64,000 bases of DNA from Cellulomonas sp. (GCF_015234515.1 NZ_JADGMY010000023.1:637023-701022); one strand, 5' to 3'; positions 32,958 through 41,768 are shown, numbered from the stretch's first letter. Numbers and translations are program-made. The notes: a model not told the origin generated them from the letters alone.

Positions 32958-33143
32958 TCAGGCCTTCTTCTGCTTGTCCAGGTAGTCCTTGGCGGCGTCG
33001 ACGACCTTGTCGACGGTCGCGTCCGTGCCCGTGTCGGTGCGCGCCTTGACCGCACCGGCCGCCTTGTCGAGTGCGTCCTTGGCCTGCTCCTCGCGGCCGT
33101 CGAGCGCGCCCGTCGCCTTCTTCACGAGGTCGTCGAGACCCAT
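32958..33143 (-). CDS. MT0933-family antitoxin-like protein
   Basis: 61 aa from ATG 33143, with GGAGG five bases upstream; an ATG four codons earlier has no SD. MGLDDLVKKATGALDGREEQ, then Lys/Ala/Asp-rich helix to LDKQKKA. Matches in pattern the mycobacterial MT0933/Rv0909 antitoxin family. No toxin-sized partner lies next to it; the upstream neighbour is an acidic coiled-coil protein. It may be an orphan or have a role other than toxin neutralisation, such as a small stress protein. Confidence 0.6.
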   Translation of the reverse strand: MGLDDLVKKATGALDGREEQAKDALDKAAGAVKARTDTGTDATVDKVVDAAKDYLDKQKKA

Positions 33144-33198
33144 GGGGTCCTCCATCCGTGTTGCGGAGCCGAGGGTCGGCGCCCACGGCCATTCTGCG

Positions 33199-33252
33199 CC
33201 CCGGCTGCCCCGGCTGCCCCGGCTGCCGCGGCCGCCCCGGCTGCCCCGGGCC
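33199..33252 (-). repeat. 9-nt tandem repeat
   Basis: Six tandem copies of CCCCGGCTG (one altered to CCGCGGCCG) in the 165-nt gap upstream of the antitoxin-like gene. A Pro-rich open frame crosses it but has no start signal. Confidence 0.7.
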
Positions 33253-33307
33253 GGCGGCGTCGACCTGACGGATCGGGGCCGACGTCGCGTGGCCCGCCGC
33301 CCTGTCG

Positions 33308-33805
33308 TCAGTCGCCGCGCTCGACGTCGCCGATCCGCTCGTCGGACTCGTCACCGCCGTGGGTGACCTGCTCGACGCTCGTGCCGTCCGACTGCTGGAG
33401 CGAGTGCGGGTCGCCGGTCGGGTCCTGCTCGTGCGCCGGGTGGGTCTCGTCCGCCGCGTGCGGCTCGTCCGCCGCGTCCGGCTCGCCGGACCCGTCGACG
33501 GCCTCGGGACCGTCCGTCACGTCCGTCGCCTCGTCGGCGCCCGCGGGCGGCCCGGTCAGGTCCTCCCCGTCACCCTCGACCTCCGCGCGGAGCTCCTCGC
33601 TGTGGGCCGCGACCTCCTCGCGCTGCTGCGCGATCGCCTCGCGGATGCGATCCGCCTGCGTCGCGAGCTGCTCGCGCACCTGCGCGACGCTCGCGTCCAC
33701 GGCGGCTCGCGCCTCCTGGTCGATCTGCTCGAACTCCCGCGCGAGCGCCTGCTCCTCGACGCGCAGCGCCGTGCGCACCCGCTCGAACTCCTCGTCCACG
33801 CCCAT
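33308..33805 (-). CDS. Acidic coiled-coil protein
   Basis: 165 aa from ATG 33805, with GGAGGAA upstream. Residues ~5-80 form an uninterrupted amphipathic helix (ALAREFEQIDQEARAAV, QREEVAAHSEELRAEVE). Residues ~85-165 are disordered, acidic and rich in Asp, Glu, Gly and His-Pro (DEPHAADETHPAHEQDP), ending DVERGD. No membrane segment. Not recognised. Lies between the nuclease-helicase gene and the antitoxin-like gene, both on the same strand. Confidence 0.65.
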   Translation of the reverse strand: MGVDEEFERVRTALRVEEQALAREFEQIDQEARAAVDASVAQVREQLATQADRIREAIAQQREEVAAHSEELRAEVEGDGEDLTGPPAGADEATDVTDGPEAVDGSGEPDAADEPHAADETHPAHEQDPTGDPHSLQQSDGTSVEQVTHGGDESDERIGDVERGD

Positions 33806-33875
33806 CGTTCCTCCGAGAGTCCCGTCCGTGCCTCTGCCGTGCGCCCGCCTGCTCGCGCACCGCCCGGGCCCGACG

Positions 33876-36800
33876 TTACGGCCCCGCGGGCGGCTCCACG
33901 ACCGAGCGGGTGGTCAGGCCGACGAACGCGCCCAGCCGCTCGAGCGACTCCGGCCGGCGCGGCAGCGTCCGCGTCAGGTGCGCCGAGCGGACGACGAACG
34001 CCGCCCACTGCCCGCGGGACACCGCGACGTTCAGCCGGTTGCGGTCGAGCAGGAAGTCCAGGCCGCGGGGGACCTGGTCGGGGGAGGACGCCGCCGTGGT
34101 GACGAGCACCACGGGCGCCTCCTGACCCTGGAACCGGTCGACGGTCCCCACGCGCGTGCCCGTGAACCCGGCGGCGTCGAGGGCCTGGCGCACGGTCCAC
34201 ACCTGGGCGTTGTAGGCGGCGACGACCAGCACGTCCTCGGGCGTCAGCGGACGCTCCGCCGGTGCCGCGTGCGGGTCGCGCCACGTGCGTCCCACGAGGT
34301 CCCGGACGAACCGCACGACCACGTCGGCCTCCTCGGCGGACGACACCGCGTTGCCGTGGTGCTCGACGAGCACGCCGTGCACCCCGGGCGGCACACCGTC
34401 CAGCGAGCGTGCCGCCGCGCGGGTCGCCGAGACCAGCCGGTCCTCGTAGGCGAGCGCCGAGACCGCCCCGCACAGCGCGGGGTGCATGCGGTGGCTCACG
34501 GGCAGGAAGTAGCCGAGGTCGGAGGGCAGGGTGTCGTGCCCGTCGGTGAGCCACCCCAGCGCGCTGCGGTCGACCGGCTCGGGGTGCGTGCCCTGGCTGA
34601 CCTGCGGCAGCTGCTGCGGGTCGCCCAGGAGCAGCAGGTTGCGGGCCGATCCCGCCACGGCGAACGTGTTCGCGAGCGCGAACTGCCCCGCCTCGTCGAC
34701 GACCAGCAGGTCGAGCGGCGCGGACGGCAGCCGCTTGGCGTTGACCAGGTCCCACGCCGTGCCGCCGAGCACCGCGCCCGTGCCCGGCGACCCGCCGGGG
34801 TGCGCGGTCCAGAACGCGCCGAAGCCGGCGTCGGGGACCCACGTCCACGGCGCCCCGGGGTCGGCGGAGCGGCCGTCGGACGAGGCGGGGGCCTTCTTCG
34901 CGATCGCGTCGGACGGCACACCCGCGCCCGCGACACCGCGCAGCATGTTCTCGACCACCGCGTGCGACTGCGCGACGACCCCGACGCGCCACCCGCGCGC
35001 GACGAGCGCCGCGATCACCCGGGCGCCCGTGTAGGTCTTGCCCGTCCCGGGCGGCCCCTGGACCGCGAGGTAGGAGTCGTCGAGGTCGAGCACGGCGCGC
35101 GTGAGGACGTCCACGAGGTCGTCGCCCGTGGGCAGCGGCCGGCCCGAGCGGGTGCGCGGCGGTCGGCGCCGGGCCAGGTCGAGCACGGCGGCGCGGGGGA
35201 GTGCGACGTCGACCGCGTCCGTCGACACCGCGTCCGTCGAGACCGCGTCCACCGGCACTCCATCCCGCGACACCGCGTCGAGCACGCGCTCGGCGAGCCC
35301 GCGGATCGCGGTGCGCAGGGGACCGGTGGCGATCGGTCCGGCGGGTGCCAGGGCCATCGGCACCTCGCCAAACGGCGCCGAGCCCCGCGGTCGGGTCTCC
35401 TCGACCAGCAGCACGTCGCGCGGCCTGACACCACCGAGCTCGGCCGTCACGTCGAGCACCGTCATGCGCTCGCACCAGCCGCGCGGGCCGTCCACGGACG
35501 TCTTCACGCACTCCGGCAGGGGCGGGTCGTACAGGCCGACGGCCTGCGCCCCGGGCCGCAGGTCGCTGCCGGGCTCGAGACGCCCGGTCATGCGCAGCAC
35601 CCGCCGCTCGACCTTCTTGCCCGGCGGGACGTGCCAGTCCGTCACGACCTCGACGGAGCCCGGCCGGTCCGCCAGCAGCACGTTGCGTCGCTCGGTCCAG
35701 TCCGAGGGGTGCGCGGCGAGCCGGTCGAAGTGGCCCCACCAGTACGGCTTGTCCTCGCGCTGGTGGTAGCGCAGCGCCGCGCCCACCAGGGCGACGGCCT
35801 GCCGCCCCGGTGTCCGTACGACGCCCTCACCCGGGCCCGGCCCGGCGATCGCGAGCAGCTCGTCCTCGAGCGGGTCGGGTGCGCCGAGCTCGGCTGCCCG
35901 CGCCTCGGCCTCGGGGTCGAGCACGACGGGTCGGGACGGCGCGACCCCGGCCTCCGCGAGCCGCGCGAGCAGCCAGTCGCGCAGACCCAGCGTGGAGTCG
36001 CAGTCGTAGTGGTTGTAGACCTCGATGGCCTTGATGCGCTCGTTCCAGTCGTCGATCCGGCCGGCGTCGCGGGCCGCGACGGCCTCGGCGTACTCGACGA
36101 TCGAGTCGGCGGCGTTCGTGACGCCCTCCCCACGGCCGGTGGCCATGTACAGCGGCTCGAGCTTCTTCAGCGAGTACGACCGCTGCCCGGTGCGCACACC
36201 CGCCTTGACCGCGGCGTACAGGTCGACCAGCAGGCCCTCGCGCAGCAGCGCGTCGACCTGCGCCTCGCCCTCGCCGTGCCGCCCGGCGAGCCGCCGCAGC
36301 GTCGACTTCTCGTACGCGGCGTAGTGGTACACGTGCATGCCGGGGAACCGGGTGCGGCGCTCGGCGAGGTAGGCGAGGAAGTCGCGCAGCGCCACGCGCT
36401 CGGCGGCGCGGTCGTGCGCCCAGAAGGCGACGAACGGCGCTTCGGCGTCCGGCGACGGCGGGTTCTCCACGACGCCGAACAGGTACTCCAGCCCCCCCGC
36501 GTCCGGCTCGCCGGCCAACGCGGCGTCGTACCACAGGGGATCGCCCTCGAAGTCGAAGAAGATGTCGCCGGGGTCGGCCGGCGGCAGCAGCTCGGCGATC
36601 CTCTCGGGGTGCGTCACGGCCCACGGGACGTCCGTCGGGTGCGTGGGATCGGCGTTGCGAGCCTCCTGCTCGACCTGCAGCCGCGCCTGGAGCTGGGCCT
36701 TCTCGACGACCGCAGGGCTCAGGCCCTCGACCTCGAGGCCGTCGGGCGCGGCCGCCAGCGCGTCGATCGTCGTGATTCCGGCCGCCACCAGCGCCGCCCG

Positions 36801-37559
36801 CTGCCGCTCGTAGACACCGGCGACGAGCGTGACGTCGCGCCGCACCTCCAGCTCGGCCGTGCACACCGAGCAGCGCCCGCACGCCGACCACCGATCGTCA
36901 CCCCAGGCGACCGGGCCGTCCTGCGCGCGGTGGGTGTCCAGCATCAGCTGCAGCCGTGCGCGCCGGTCCAGGTACACCGGCACGAGGTCGGCCACGGCGT
37001 GCCGCGTGACCACGCCGTCACCCAGGACGAGCTGCACCTGCCGGGCCACGGGCAGCCCGGCACGGGCGAGCTGGTCCGCGTACGCGGCGACCTGCAGCAG
37101 CGCCGTCGGCTGGGCGTTGCGCGCGAGCTTGGCGTCACGCACGGACCACGTGCCGTCGTCCTCGCGCACCACGAAGTCGGCCCGTCCGACGAAGCGTCCG
37201 TCGAAGAACGCGGCCTGGTGCACGACCTGTGCTGACGCGAGCCGGTCCAGCGTCGCCGCGTGCGCGGCCTCGAGGTGGGCGCGCGAGGCCGGGTCGCGCG
37301 TCGCCGGCACCTGCGCGAGGCCACCGTGCACGCCCGGCTGCCACACGCCGTAGCGAGCGACCATCGCGCGCAGCACGCGTTGCTCGTGCTCGTCACCGAG
37401 GTGCGACACGCGCGCCAGGACGACGTCGGCGTCGGGGTCCACCGCGGGTCCCCGTCCGAGCCGCGCGTCGAGCGCGCGCAGGACGGCGTGCTCGCACTGG
37501 GCCGCGGACGTCAGGTCGCTCGCGGAGTACGTCAGGGTGCCGTCGTCGAGCAGGATCAC
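33876..37559 (-). CDS. TM0106-family RecB-like nuclease with SF1 helicase
   Basis: 1,227 aa from GTG 37559, six bases after TAGCCT (leaderless). N-terminal RecB-like nuclease (ADFVVREDDG, then DAKLAR) with a Cys cluster ACGRCSVC; central RNase-H-like part (IFFDFEGDPLW, YHYAAYEKSTL, YNHYDCDSTLGL); C-terminal SF1 helicase with Walker A QGPPGTGKTYT, VVDEAGQFALA, LGDPQQLPQVSQG, SHRMHPALCG, FQGQEAPVVLVT and LNVAVSRGQW. This is the TIGR03491 plus AAA_11/12 layout seen across bacteria. Probably DNA repair or defence; unproven. A GGGCC/GGCCC hairpin spans its stop codon. Confidence 0.88.
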   Translation of the reverse strand: MILLDDGTLTYSASDLTSAAQCEHAVLRALDARLGRGPAVDPDADVVLARVSHLGDEHEQRVLRAMVARYGVWQPGVHGGLAQVPATRDPASRAHLEAAHAATLDRLASAQVVHQAAFFDGRFVGRADFVVREDDGTWSVRDAKLARNAQPTALLQVAAYADQLARAGLPVARQVQLVLGDGVVTRHAVADLVPVYLDRRARLQLMLDTHRAQDGPVAWGDDRWSACGRCSVCTAELEVRRDVTLVAGVYERQRAALVAAGITTIDALAAAPDGLEVEGLSPAVVEKAQLQARLQVEQEARNADPTHPTDVPWAVTHPERIAELLPPADPGDIFFDFEGDPLWYDAALAGEPDAGGLEYLFGVVENPPSPDAEAPFVAFWAHDRAAERVALRDFLAYLAERRTRFPGMHVYHYAAYEKSTLRRLAGRHGEGEAQVDALLREGLLVDLYAAVKAGVRTGQRSYSLKKLEPLYMATGRGEGVTNAADSIVEYAEAVAARDAGRIDDWNERIKAIEVYNHYDCDSTLGLRDWLLARLAEAGVAPSRPVVLDPEAEARAAELGAPDPLEDELLAIAGPGPGEGVVRTPGRQAVALVGAALRYHQREDKPYWWGHFDRLAAHPSDWTERRNVLLADRPGSVEVVTDWHVPPGKKVERRVLRMTGRLEPGSDLRPGAQAVGLYDPPLPECVKTSVDGPRGWCERMTVLDVTAELGGVRPRDVLLVEETRPRGSAPFGEVPMALAPAGPIATGPLRTAIRGLAERVLDAVSRDGVPVDAVSTDAVSTDAVDVALPRAAVLDLARRRPPRTRSGRPLPTGDDLVDVLTRAVLDLDDSYLAVQGPPGTGKTYTGARVIAALVARGWRVGVVAQSHAVVENMLRGVAGAGVPSDAIAKKAPASSDGRSADPGAPWTWVPDAGFGAFWTAHPGGSPGTGAVLGGTAWDLVNAKRLPSAPLDLLVVDEAGQFALANTFAVAGSARNLLLLGDPQQLPQVSQGTHPEPVDRSALGWLTDGHDTLPSDLGYFLPVSHRMHPALCGAVSALAYEDRLVSATRAAARSLDGVPPGVHGVLVEHHGNAVSSAEEADVVVRFVRDLVGRTWRDPHAAPAERPLTPEDVLVVAAYNAQVWTVRQALDAAGFTGTRVGTVDRFQGQEAPVVLVTTAASSPDQVPRGLDFLLDRNRLNVAVSRGQWAAFVVRSAHLTRTLPRRPESLERLGAFVGLTTRSVVEPPAGP

Positions 37560-37670
37560 ACCGGCAGGCTACGGCGGCCCACCGACACCGGCGGCGAGCC
37601 GCGGCACGGCGGCGCGTCCCCTCGAGGACGCCGTTCCCGAGATGCGAGCGGGCGCCCGGTGACGGACCGT

Positions 37671-37688
37671 GGACGCCGGACGGCGTCC
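37671..37688. promoter_or_regulatory. Inverted repeat upstream of CBS gene
   Basis: GGACGCCG-GA-CGGCGTCC, with a third copy of GGACGCCG at 37626-37633. It lies 58 nt before the CBS-protein start and could be an operator. Weak evidence. Confidence 0.3.
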
Positions 37689-37746
37689 CCCGCCGCCCGC
37701 GGGAGGCCACCCGCCGACCCGTACACCCAGCACGAGGAGGACGGAC

Positions 37747-38163
37747 ATGACCCGCACGGTCTCCGAGCTCATGACGCCCCACCCGACGGTCGTCGAGGTC
37801 ACCGACACGCTGCGCTCCGTCGCGCAGACGATGGCGGCGCAGGACCTCGGCTCGCTCGTCGTCGCCGAGGACGGCACGGTCGTCGGCATCGTCACCGACC
37901 GCGACCTGGTCGTGCGGGGCCTCGCCCAGGGCATCGGCCTCGACGCCCCCGTCGGCCAGCTGGCGACCGGCGAGCTGGTGACGGTCGGGCCCGACGACGA
38001 CGTCGCGGACGTCGTGCGCATCATGCGCGAGCAGGCGGTGCGCCGGGTGCCGGTCGTCGACGGCGGTCAGGCGGTCGGCGTGCTCAGCATCGGCGACCTG
38101 GCGGCCGAGCTCGACCCCCGGTCGGCGCTCGCGGAGATCTCCGAGGCGCCGGCGCAGGACTGA
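37747..38163 (+). CDS. CBS-domain pair protein
   Basis: 138 aa from ATG 37747, with AGGAGG upstream. Two CBS motifs: MTPHPTVVEVTDTLRSVAQ through GIVTDRDLVVRGLA, and VGPDDDVADVVRIMREQAVRRVPVVD through GVLSIGDLA. The pair should bind adenine nucleotides and act as an energy sensor. Stand-alone actinobacterial members of this type are often stress- or hypoxia-induced. Followed by a strong terminator, so probably monocistronic. Confidence 0.9.
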   Translation: MTRTVSELMTPHPTVVEVTDTLRSVAQTMAAQDLGSLVVAEDGTVVGIVTDRDLVVRGLAQGIGLDAPVGQLATGELVTVGPDDDVADVVRIMREQAVRRVPVVDGGQAVGVLSIGDLAAELDPRSALAEISEAPAQD

Positions 38164-38174
38164 CGCGCGTCCGC

Positions 38175-38200
38175 CCCGGCGCGGCGGGCGCCGCGCCGGG
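38175..38200 (+). terminator. GC hairpin terminator
   Basis: CCCGGCGCGGC, loop GGGC, GCCGCGCCGGG: perfect 11-bp stem starting 12 nt after the CBS-gene stop. Confidence 0.8.
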
Positions 38201-38248
38201 CGGGCGTCTCGGGATGCCGGTCGTGCCCGTCCCCACCACGATGGACGG

Positions 38249-39139
38249 ATGGCAGACCAGACGACACCCCAGGACCCCACGACCCAGCACCCGGACCCCG
38301 AGACGCAGTCCGCCGAGCAGATCGCGCACCCGGGGCACACCGACGAGATGCAGCAGGAGCCGGACCACGGCGAGGAGTCGTACCGCGGCTCCGGGCGCCT
38401 TGACGGCCGGCGCGCGCTCGTCACGGGCGGCGACTCCGGCATCGGCCGCGCCGTCGCGATCGCGTTCGCCCGCGAGGGCGCGGACGTCGCCATCGCCTAC
38501 CTGCCCGAGGAGGAGGACGACGCGCGCGAGACCCTCGCGTGGATCGAGCGGGCGGGCCGGCGCGGCCTGCTGCTGCCCGGCGACATCCGTGACGAGGAGC
38601 ACGCGCGCTCGCTGCCCGGCAAGGTCGTCGACGCGTTCGGCGGTCTCGACGTCCTCGTCAACAACGCCGCGTACCAGATGGCGCAGACCGGCGGGCTCGC
38701 CGACATCACGACGGAGCAGCTCGACCGCGTCCTCAAGACCAACGTCTACGCGATGTTCTGGATCACGCAGGCCGCGCTGCCGCACCTGGGGAAGGGTGCG
38801 TCGATCATCAACACCTCGTCGATCCAGGCGTTCGACCCCAGCCCGCCGCTGCTGGACTACGCGTCGACGAAGGCCGCGATCTACAACTTCTCGAAGGGCC
38901 TCGCGCAGCAGCTCGCCGAGGACGGCATCCGCGTCAACGCGGTGTGCCCCGGCCCGATCTGGACGCCGCTGATCCCGGCGACGATGAACGCCGAGAAGGT
39001 CGAGAGCTTCGGCTCCGACACGCCGCTCGGCCGCGCGGGGCAGCCCGCCGAGCTCGCGCCGGCCTACGTGTTCCTCGCCTCGCAGGAGTCGTCGTACGTC
39101 ACCGGTGACCGCATCCTCGTCACCGGCGGGCGGTCCTGA
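38249..39139 (+). CDS. SDR-family oxidoreductase (YghA/GSP39-like)
   Basis: 296 aa from ATG 38249. About 45 residues of polar, Gln/Pro/His-rich N-terminal tail, then a classical short-chain dehydrogenase: ALVTGGDSGIGRAVA (cofactor), VLVNNAAYQ, catalytic Ser in NTSSIQAF, YASTKAAI (Tyr/Lys), and VNAVCPGPIWTPL. The tail plus IAYLPEEEDDA is typical of the general-stress-protein-39/YghA branch. Predicted NAD(P)H-dependent reductase; substrate unknown. Stop overlaps the next start (TGATG). Confidence 0.92.
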   Translation: MADQTTPQDPTTQHPDPETQSAEQIAHPGHTDEMQQEPDHGEESYRGSGRLDGRRALVTGGDSGIGRAVAIAFAREGADVAIAYLPEEEDDARETLAWIERAGRRGLLLPGDIRDEEHARSLPGKVVDAFGGLDVLVNNAAYQMAQTGGLADITTEQLDRVLKTNVYAMFWITQAALPHLGKGASIINTSSIQAFDPSPPLLDYASTKAAIYNFSKGLAQQLAEDGIRVNAVCPGPIWTPLIPATMNAEKVESFGSDTPLGRAGQPAELAPAYVFLASQESSYVTGDRILVTGGRS

Positions 39140-39795
39140 TGCGCGTCGTCGTCGTGGGCGGCCACGGCAAGGTCGCGCGGCTGCTGGCGCCGCTGCTGGT
39201 CGCGCGCGGCGACGAGGTGGTGCCGCTGGTCCGGCGGCCGGAGCACGCCGACGAGCTGGCGGCGCTCGGCGCGCAGCCCGTGCTGCTGGACATCGAGGAG
39301 TCCGACGAGCAGGACTTCGCGACCGCGTTCGCGGGTGCCGACGCCGTCGTCTTCGCGGCCGGTGCCGGCCCGGACGGCAACGCGGGCCGCAAGCGCAGCG
39401 TCGACCTCGAGGGGTCGCTGAAGTCGCAGGAGGGGGCGCGCCGTGCGGGCGTCCGCCGGTTCGTGCAGGTGTCCGCGATCGGGGTCGACGCGCCGATCAC
39501 GGACGACATGCCGGCCGTGTGGGCGGCGTACGTCGTCGCCAAGCGCGACGCCGACGACGCGCTGCGCGGCACCGACCTCGACTGGACGATCCTGCGTCCC
39601 GGCGGGCTGACGGACGACGAGGGCACGGGGCGCGTGACGCTCGGCGAGCACGTCGAGCGCGGCGAGATCCCGCGTGCCGACGTCGCCGCGGTGGTGGCCG
39701 CCGTCCTGCTCGACGACTCGACGGTCGGCCGTCAGTGGGAGCTGGTCTCCGGCGACGTGCCGATCGCGGAGGCGCTCACGCGCGCCGGCGCCTGA
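39139..39795 (+). CDS. NAD(P)-binding atypical SDR
   Basis: 218 aa from ATG 39139. Rossmann motif VVVVGGHGKVARLLAPLL, then NADB_Rossmann features KSQEGARRAGVRRFVQVSAIG and WTILRPGGLTDD. Lacks a YxxxK motif in the classical position, as in the YwnB/NmrA-like group, which sense NAD(P) or act as weak reductases. Translationally coupled to the upstream SDR gene. Its last 20 nt overlap the end of the convergent 39776 gene. Confidence 0.88.
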   Translation: MRVVVVGGHGKVARLLAPLLVARGDEVVPLVRRPEHADELAALGAQPVLLDIEESDEQDFATAFAGADAVVFAAGAGPDGNAGRKRSVDLEGSLKSQEGARRAGVRRFVQVSAIGVDAPITDDMPAVWAAYVVAKRDADDALRGTDLDWTILRPGGLTDDEGTGRVTLGEHVERGEIPRADVAAVVAAVLLDDSTVGRQWELVSGDVPIAEALTRAGA

Positions 39796-40117
39796 CTACG
39801 ACCGCCACCACGGCGGTCACCAGGGCGACCACGGCCACGCCCACCAGGACGCCGGCCCACGGCCCTGCGGTGACGTGCACGGAGAGCCGCCGCAGCGACC
39901 CGAGGTACCAGTCGACGTCGTACTCCAGCACCCGGTCGAGCCACGGCGACCCGTCGAGCCGTCCGTCGAGCCGGTGCCGGGCGCGCACCAGCAGCAGGCC
40001 GACCATCGACGCCGCCACCACCAGGCCGGTGAGGACACCCGCGACCGCCCACCCGGACGGCGCGCCGCCGAGCCCCTCGGTGTCCTCGGGCACCGCCCGT
40101 CTCGTGACCGCCCCCAC
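39776..40117 (-). CDS. Two-TM membrane protein
   Basis: 113 aa from GTG 40117, with an AGGGGGAC-type SD. Two membrane helices (GWAVAGVLTGLVVAASMVGL; GVLVGVAVVALVTAVVAVVV) separated by a ~35-residue loop containing DVDWYLGSLRRLSVHV, ending in RRRRA. No recognised family. Convergent and slightly overlapping with 39139-39795. Confidence 0.65.
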   Translation of the reverse strand: MGAVTRRAVPEDTEGLGGAPSGWAVAGVLTGLVVAASMVGLLLVRARHRLDGRLDGSPWLDRVLEYDVDWYLGSLRRLSVHVTAGPWAGVLVGVAVVALVTAVVAVVVRRRRA

Positions 40118-40135
40118 CTGTCCCCCTGCCGTCGT

Positions 40136-40153
40136 GGCCGGGCGAGCCCGGCC
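40136..40153 (-). terminator. Hairpin at end of the glycosylase/YciO transcript
   Basis: GGCCGGGC-GA-GCCCGGCC, an 8-bp palindrome (realistically a 7-bp stem with a 4-nt loop), about 70 nt past the glycosylase stop and upstream of the 40117 start. Confidence 0.5.
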
Positions 40154-40225
40154 GGCGGACGCCCCCCTGTGAGAGAAAGACGTCCCGGTGTCCGGAAAGG
40201 TTGTGCCCTGATCGGGTGACGTGCG

Positions 40226-40981
40226 TCAGCCGACGACCTGCCGGGCGCGGCGCAGCACGGCGTCGAGCATCGCCGGGGTGAGCCGTCCCGTGAAGGTGTT
40301 CTGCTGGCTCACGTGGTAGCAGCCGAGCAGCGTCAGGTCGCGCGGCTCCGTGGCGTGCCGCAGCGTCACCTCCGCGCCGTGGCCGAACACCGGCCGCGGG
40401 CGCGGCACCGCCCAGTCCTGCTCGGCCAGCGTCGTCAGCAGCGCCTGCCACCCGAACCCGCCGAGCACCACGGCGACGCGCGGCGCGACGAGCTCGAGCT
40501 CGCGCGCCAGCCACGGGCCGCACGTGCGGCGCTCCGCGGGTGTCGGCGCGTTGGCCGGGGGAGCGCACCGCACGGGCGCCGTCACGCGCACGCCGTGCAG
40601 CGTCAGGCCGTCGTCCGCGGACGTCGACGTGGGCTGCGAGGCCATGCCGACGCGGTGCATCGCGGCGAACAGGAAGTCCCCGGACCGGTCGCCCGTGAAC
40701 ATGCGTCCCGTGCGGTTCGCGCCGTGCGCCGCGGGGGCCAGCCCGACGACGACGACGCGCGCGTCCGGGTCGCCGAACCCGGGCACCGGGCGGGCCCAGT
40801 ACGTCTGCCCGCGGTACCGCGCCGGCGGGTCGGCCGCGGTGGCCTCGCGCCACGCCACGAGGCGGGGGCACGCGCGGCACGTCGTGGAGACGGCGGCGAG
40901 GGCCGCCAGGTCCGGCGCGGCGGCCGCCGCGCGCACCACGTCCGCGGGCGACGCGGGGACGTCGCCCGGCTGGCCGCTCAC
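40226..40981 (-). CDS. Uracil-DNA glycosylase, family 5 (UdgB)
   Basis: 251 aa from GTG 40981. Family-5 motifs: GLAPAAHGANRTGRMFTGD (motif 1) and HVSQQNTFTGRLT (motif 2). Cysteines CRACPRL, VRCAPP and RRTCGPWL fit the [4Fe-4S] ligands of this family. Family 5 typically lacks the polar catalytic residue of family 1 at motif 1, as here. Removes uracil, hydroxymethyluracil or hypoxanthine from DNA. Start is ten bases after the YciO stop; likely co-transcribed. An upstream in-frame extension to 41041 overlaps YciO and is not used. Confidence 0.9.
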   Translation of the reverse strand: MSGQPGDVPASPADVVRAAAAAPDLAALAAVSTTCRACPRLVAWREATAADPPARYRGQTYWARPVPGFGDPDARVVVVGLAPAAHGANRTGRMFTGDRSGDFLFAAMHRVGMASQPTSTSADDGLTLHGVRVTAPVRCAPPANAPTPAERRTCGPWLARELELVAPRVAVVLGGFGWQALLTTLAEQDWAVPRPRPVFGHGAEVTLRHATEPRDLTLLGCYHVSQQNTFTGRLTPAMLDAVLRRARQVVG

Positions 40982-40991
40982 GGCGCGCCCG

Positions 40992-41609
40992 TCAGAACCG
41001 CGACGCGTCGCCCGCGCCCTCGCGGACGACCTCGGGCGCACCGGACGTCCAGTCGACGACCGTGGTCGGCTCGCTGCCGCGGTCCCCGGCGTCGACGACC
41101 GCGTCGAGCACGTCGTCGAGCTCCTCCTTGATCTGCCAGCCCTCGGTCATCGGCCAGTCGTGCCCCGGCATCAGCAGGGACGACGACAGCAGCGGCTCGC
41201 CCAGCTCCCGCAGGATCGCCAGCGCCACCGGGTCGTCGGGGATGCGCACCCCGACGGACCGCTTCTTGGGGTGCGCGAGGCGCCGCGGCACCTCCGGCGT
41301 CGCGAGCAGGATGAACGTGTACGGGCCGGGTGTCGCCGACTTGATCGCGCGGAACGCGCTGTTGTCGAGGTGCACCAGCTGCCCCAGCTGCGCGAAGTCG
41401 CAGCACACGAGCGTGAAGTGGTGCCGGTCGTCGAGGTGCCGGATGCGCCGGATCCGGTCCGCGCCGTCGTGGTTGTCCAGGCGGGTCCCCAGCGCGTACA
41501 TGGAGTCCGTCGGGTAGGCGATCACGGCGTCGTCGCGCAGCATCGCGACGACCTGCGAGATCGCGCGCGGCTGCGGGTCCGTCGGGTGGACGTCGAAGTA
41601 CCGGGCCAT
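40992..41609 (-). CDS. YciO/Sua5-family protein
   Basis: 205 aa from ATG 41609, seven bases after a TACGCT -10 box (leaderless). Opens ARYFDVHPTDPQPRAI, then the Sua5/YrdC signature DDAVIAYPTDSMYALG, and KRSVGVRIPDDP. Sua5 makes threonylcarbamoyl-AMP for tRNA t6A; YciO homologues have lower activity and an uncertain role. The shorter length without a Sua5 C-terminal domain fits YciO. Co-directional with UdgB. Confidence 0.85.
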   Translation of the reverse strand: MARYFDVHPTDPQPRAISQVVAMLRDDAVIAYPTDSMYALGTRLDNHDGADRIRRIRHLDDRHHFTLVCCDFAQLGQLVHLDNSAFRAIKSATPGPYTFILLATPEVPRRLAHPKKRSVGVRIPDDPVALAILRELGEPLLSSSLLMPGHDWPMTEGWQIKEELDDVLDAVVDAGDRGSEPTTVVDWTSGAPEVVREGAGDASRF

Positions 41610-41630
41610 GCGACCCAGCGTAGGCCGGGC

Positions 41631-41768
41631 TCAGCCGCCGGTCCCGAGCACCGCGGCGAGCAGCGGGCGGGCCAGGTCGGTGAGCAGCGCCGGGTGCGCC
41701 GCGTACGCGAGCCCCGCGCCGAGGACGACGGCGCCGACGACGCGTGCGGTGCGCTGGAGCGCGAGCAT
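41631..41768 (-). CDS. 45-aa membrane protein
   Basis: Start ATG 41768 with GGAGG eight bases upstream. MLALQRTARVVGAVVLGAGL, then AYAAHPALLTDLARPLLAAV: a basic start and one hydrophobic helix followed by an amphipathic stretch. Small enough to be missed by gene callers, but the SD is good and third positions are G/C. Function unknown. Just upstream of YciO on the same strand, but with that gene's own promoter in between. Confidence 0.5.
   Translation of the reverse strand: MLALQRTARVVGAVVLGAGLAYAAHPALLTDLARPLLAAVLGTGG

Noticed and set aside
37560..37746. Riboswitch upstream of the CBS gene
   Set aside because: Only simple GGACGCCG/CGGCGTCC pairing is visible; no conserved riboswitch core is recognised.
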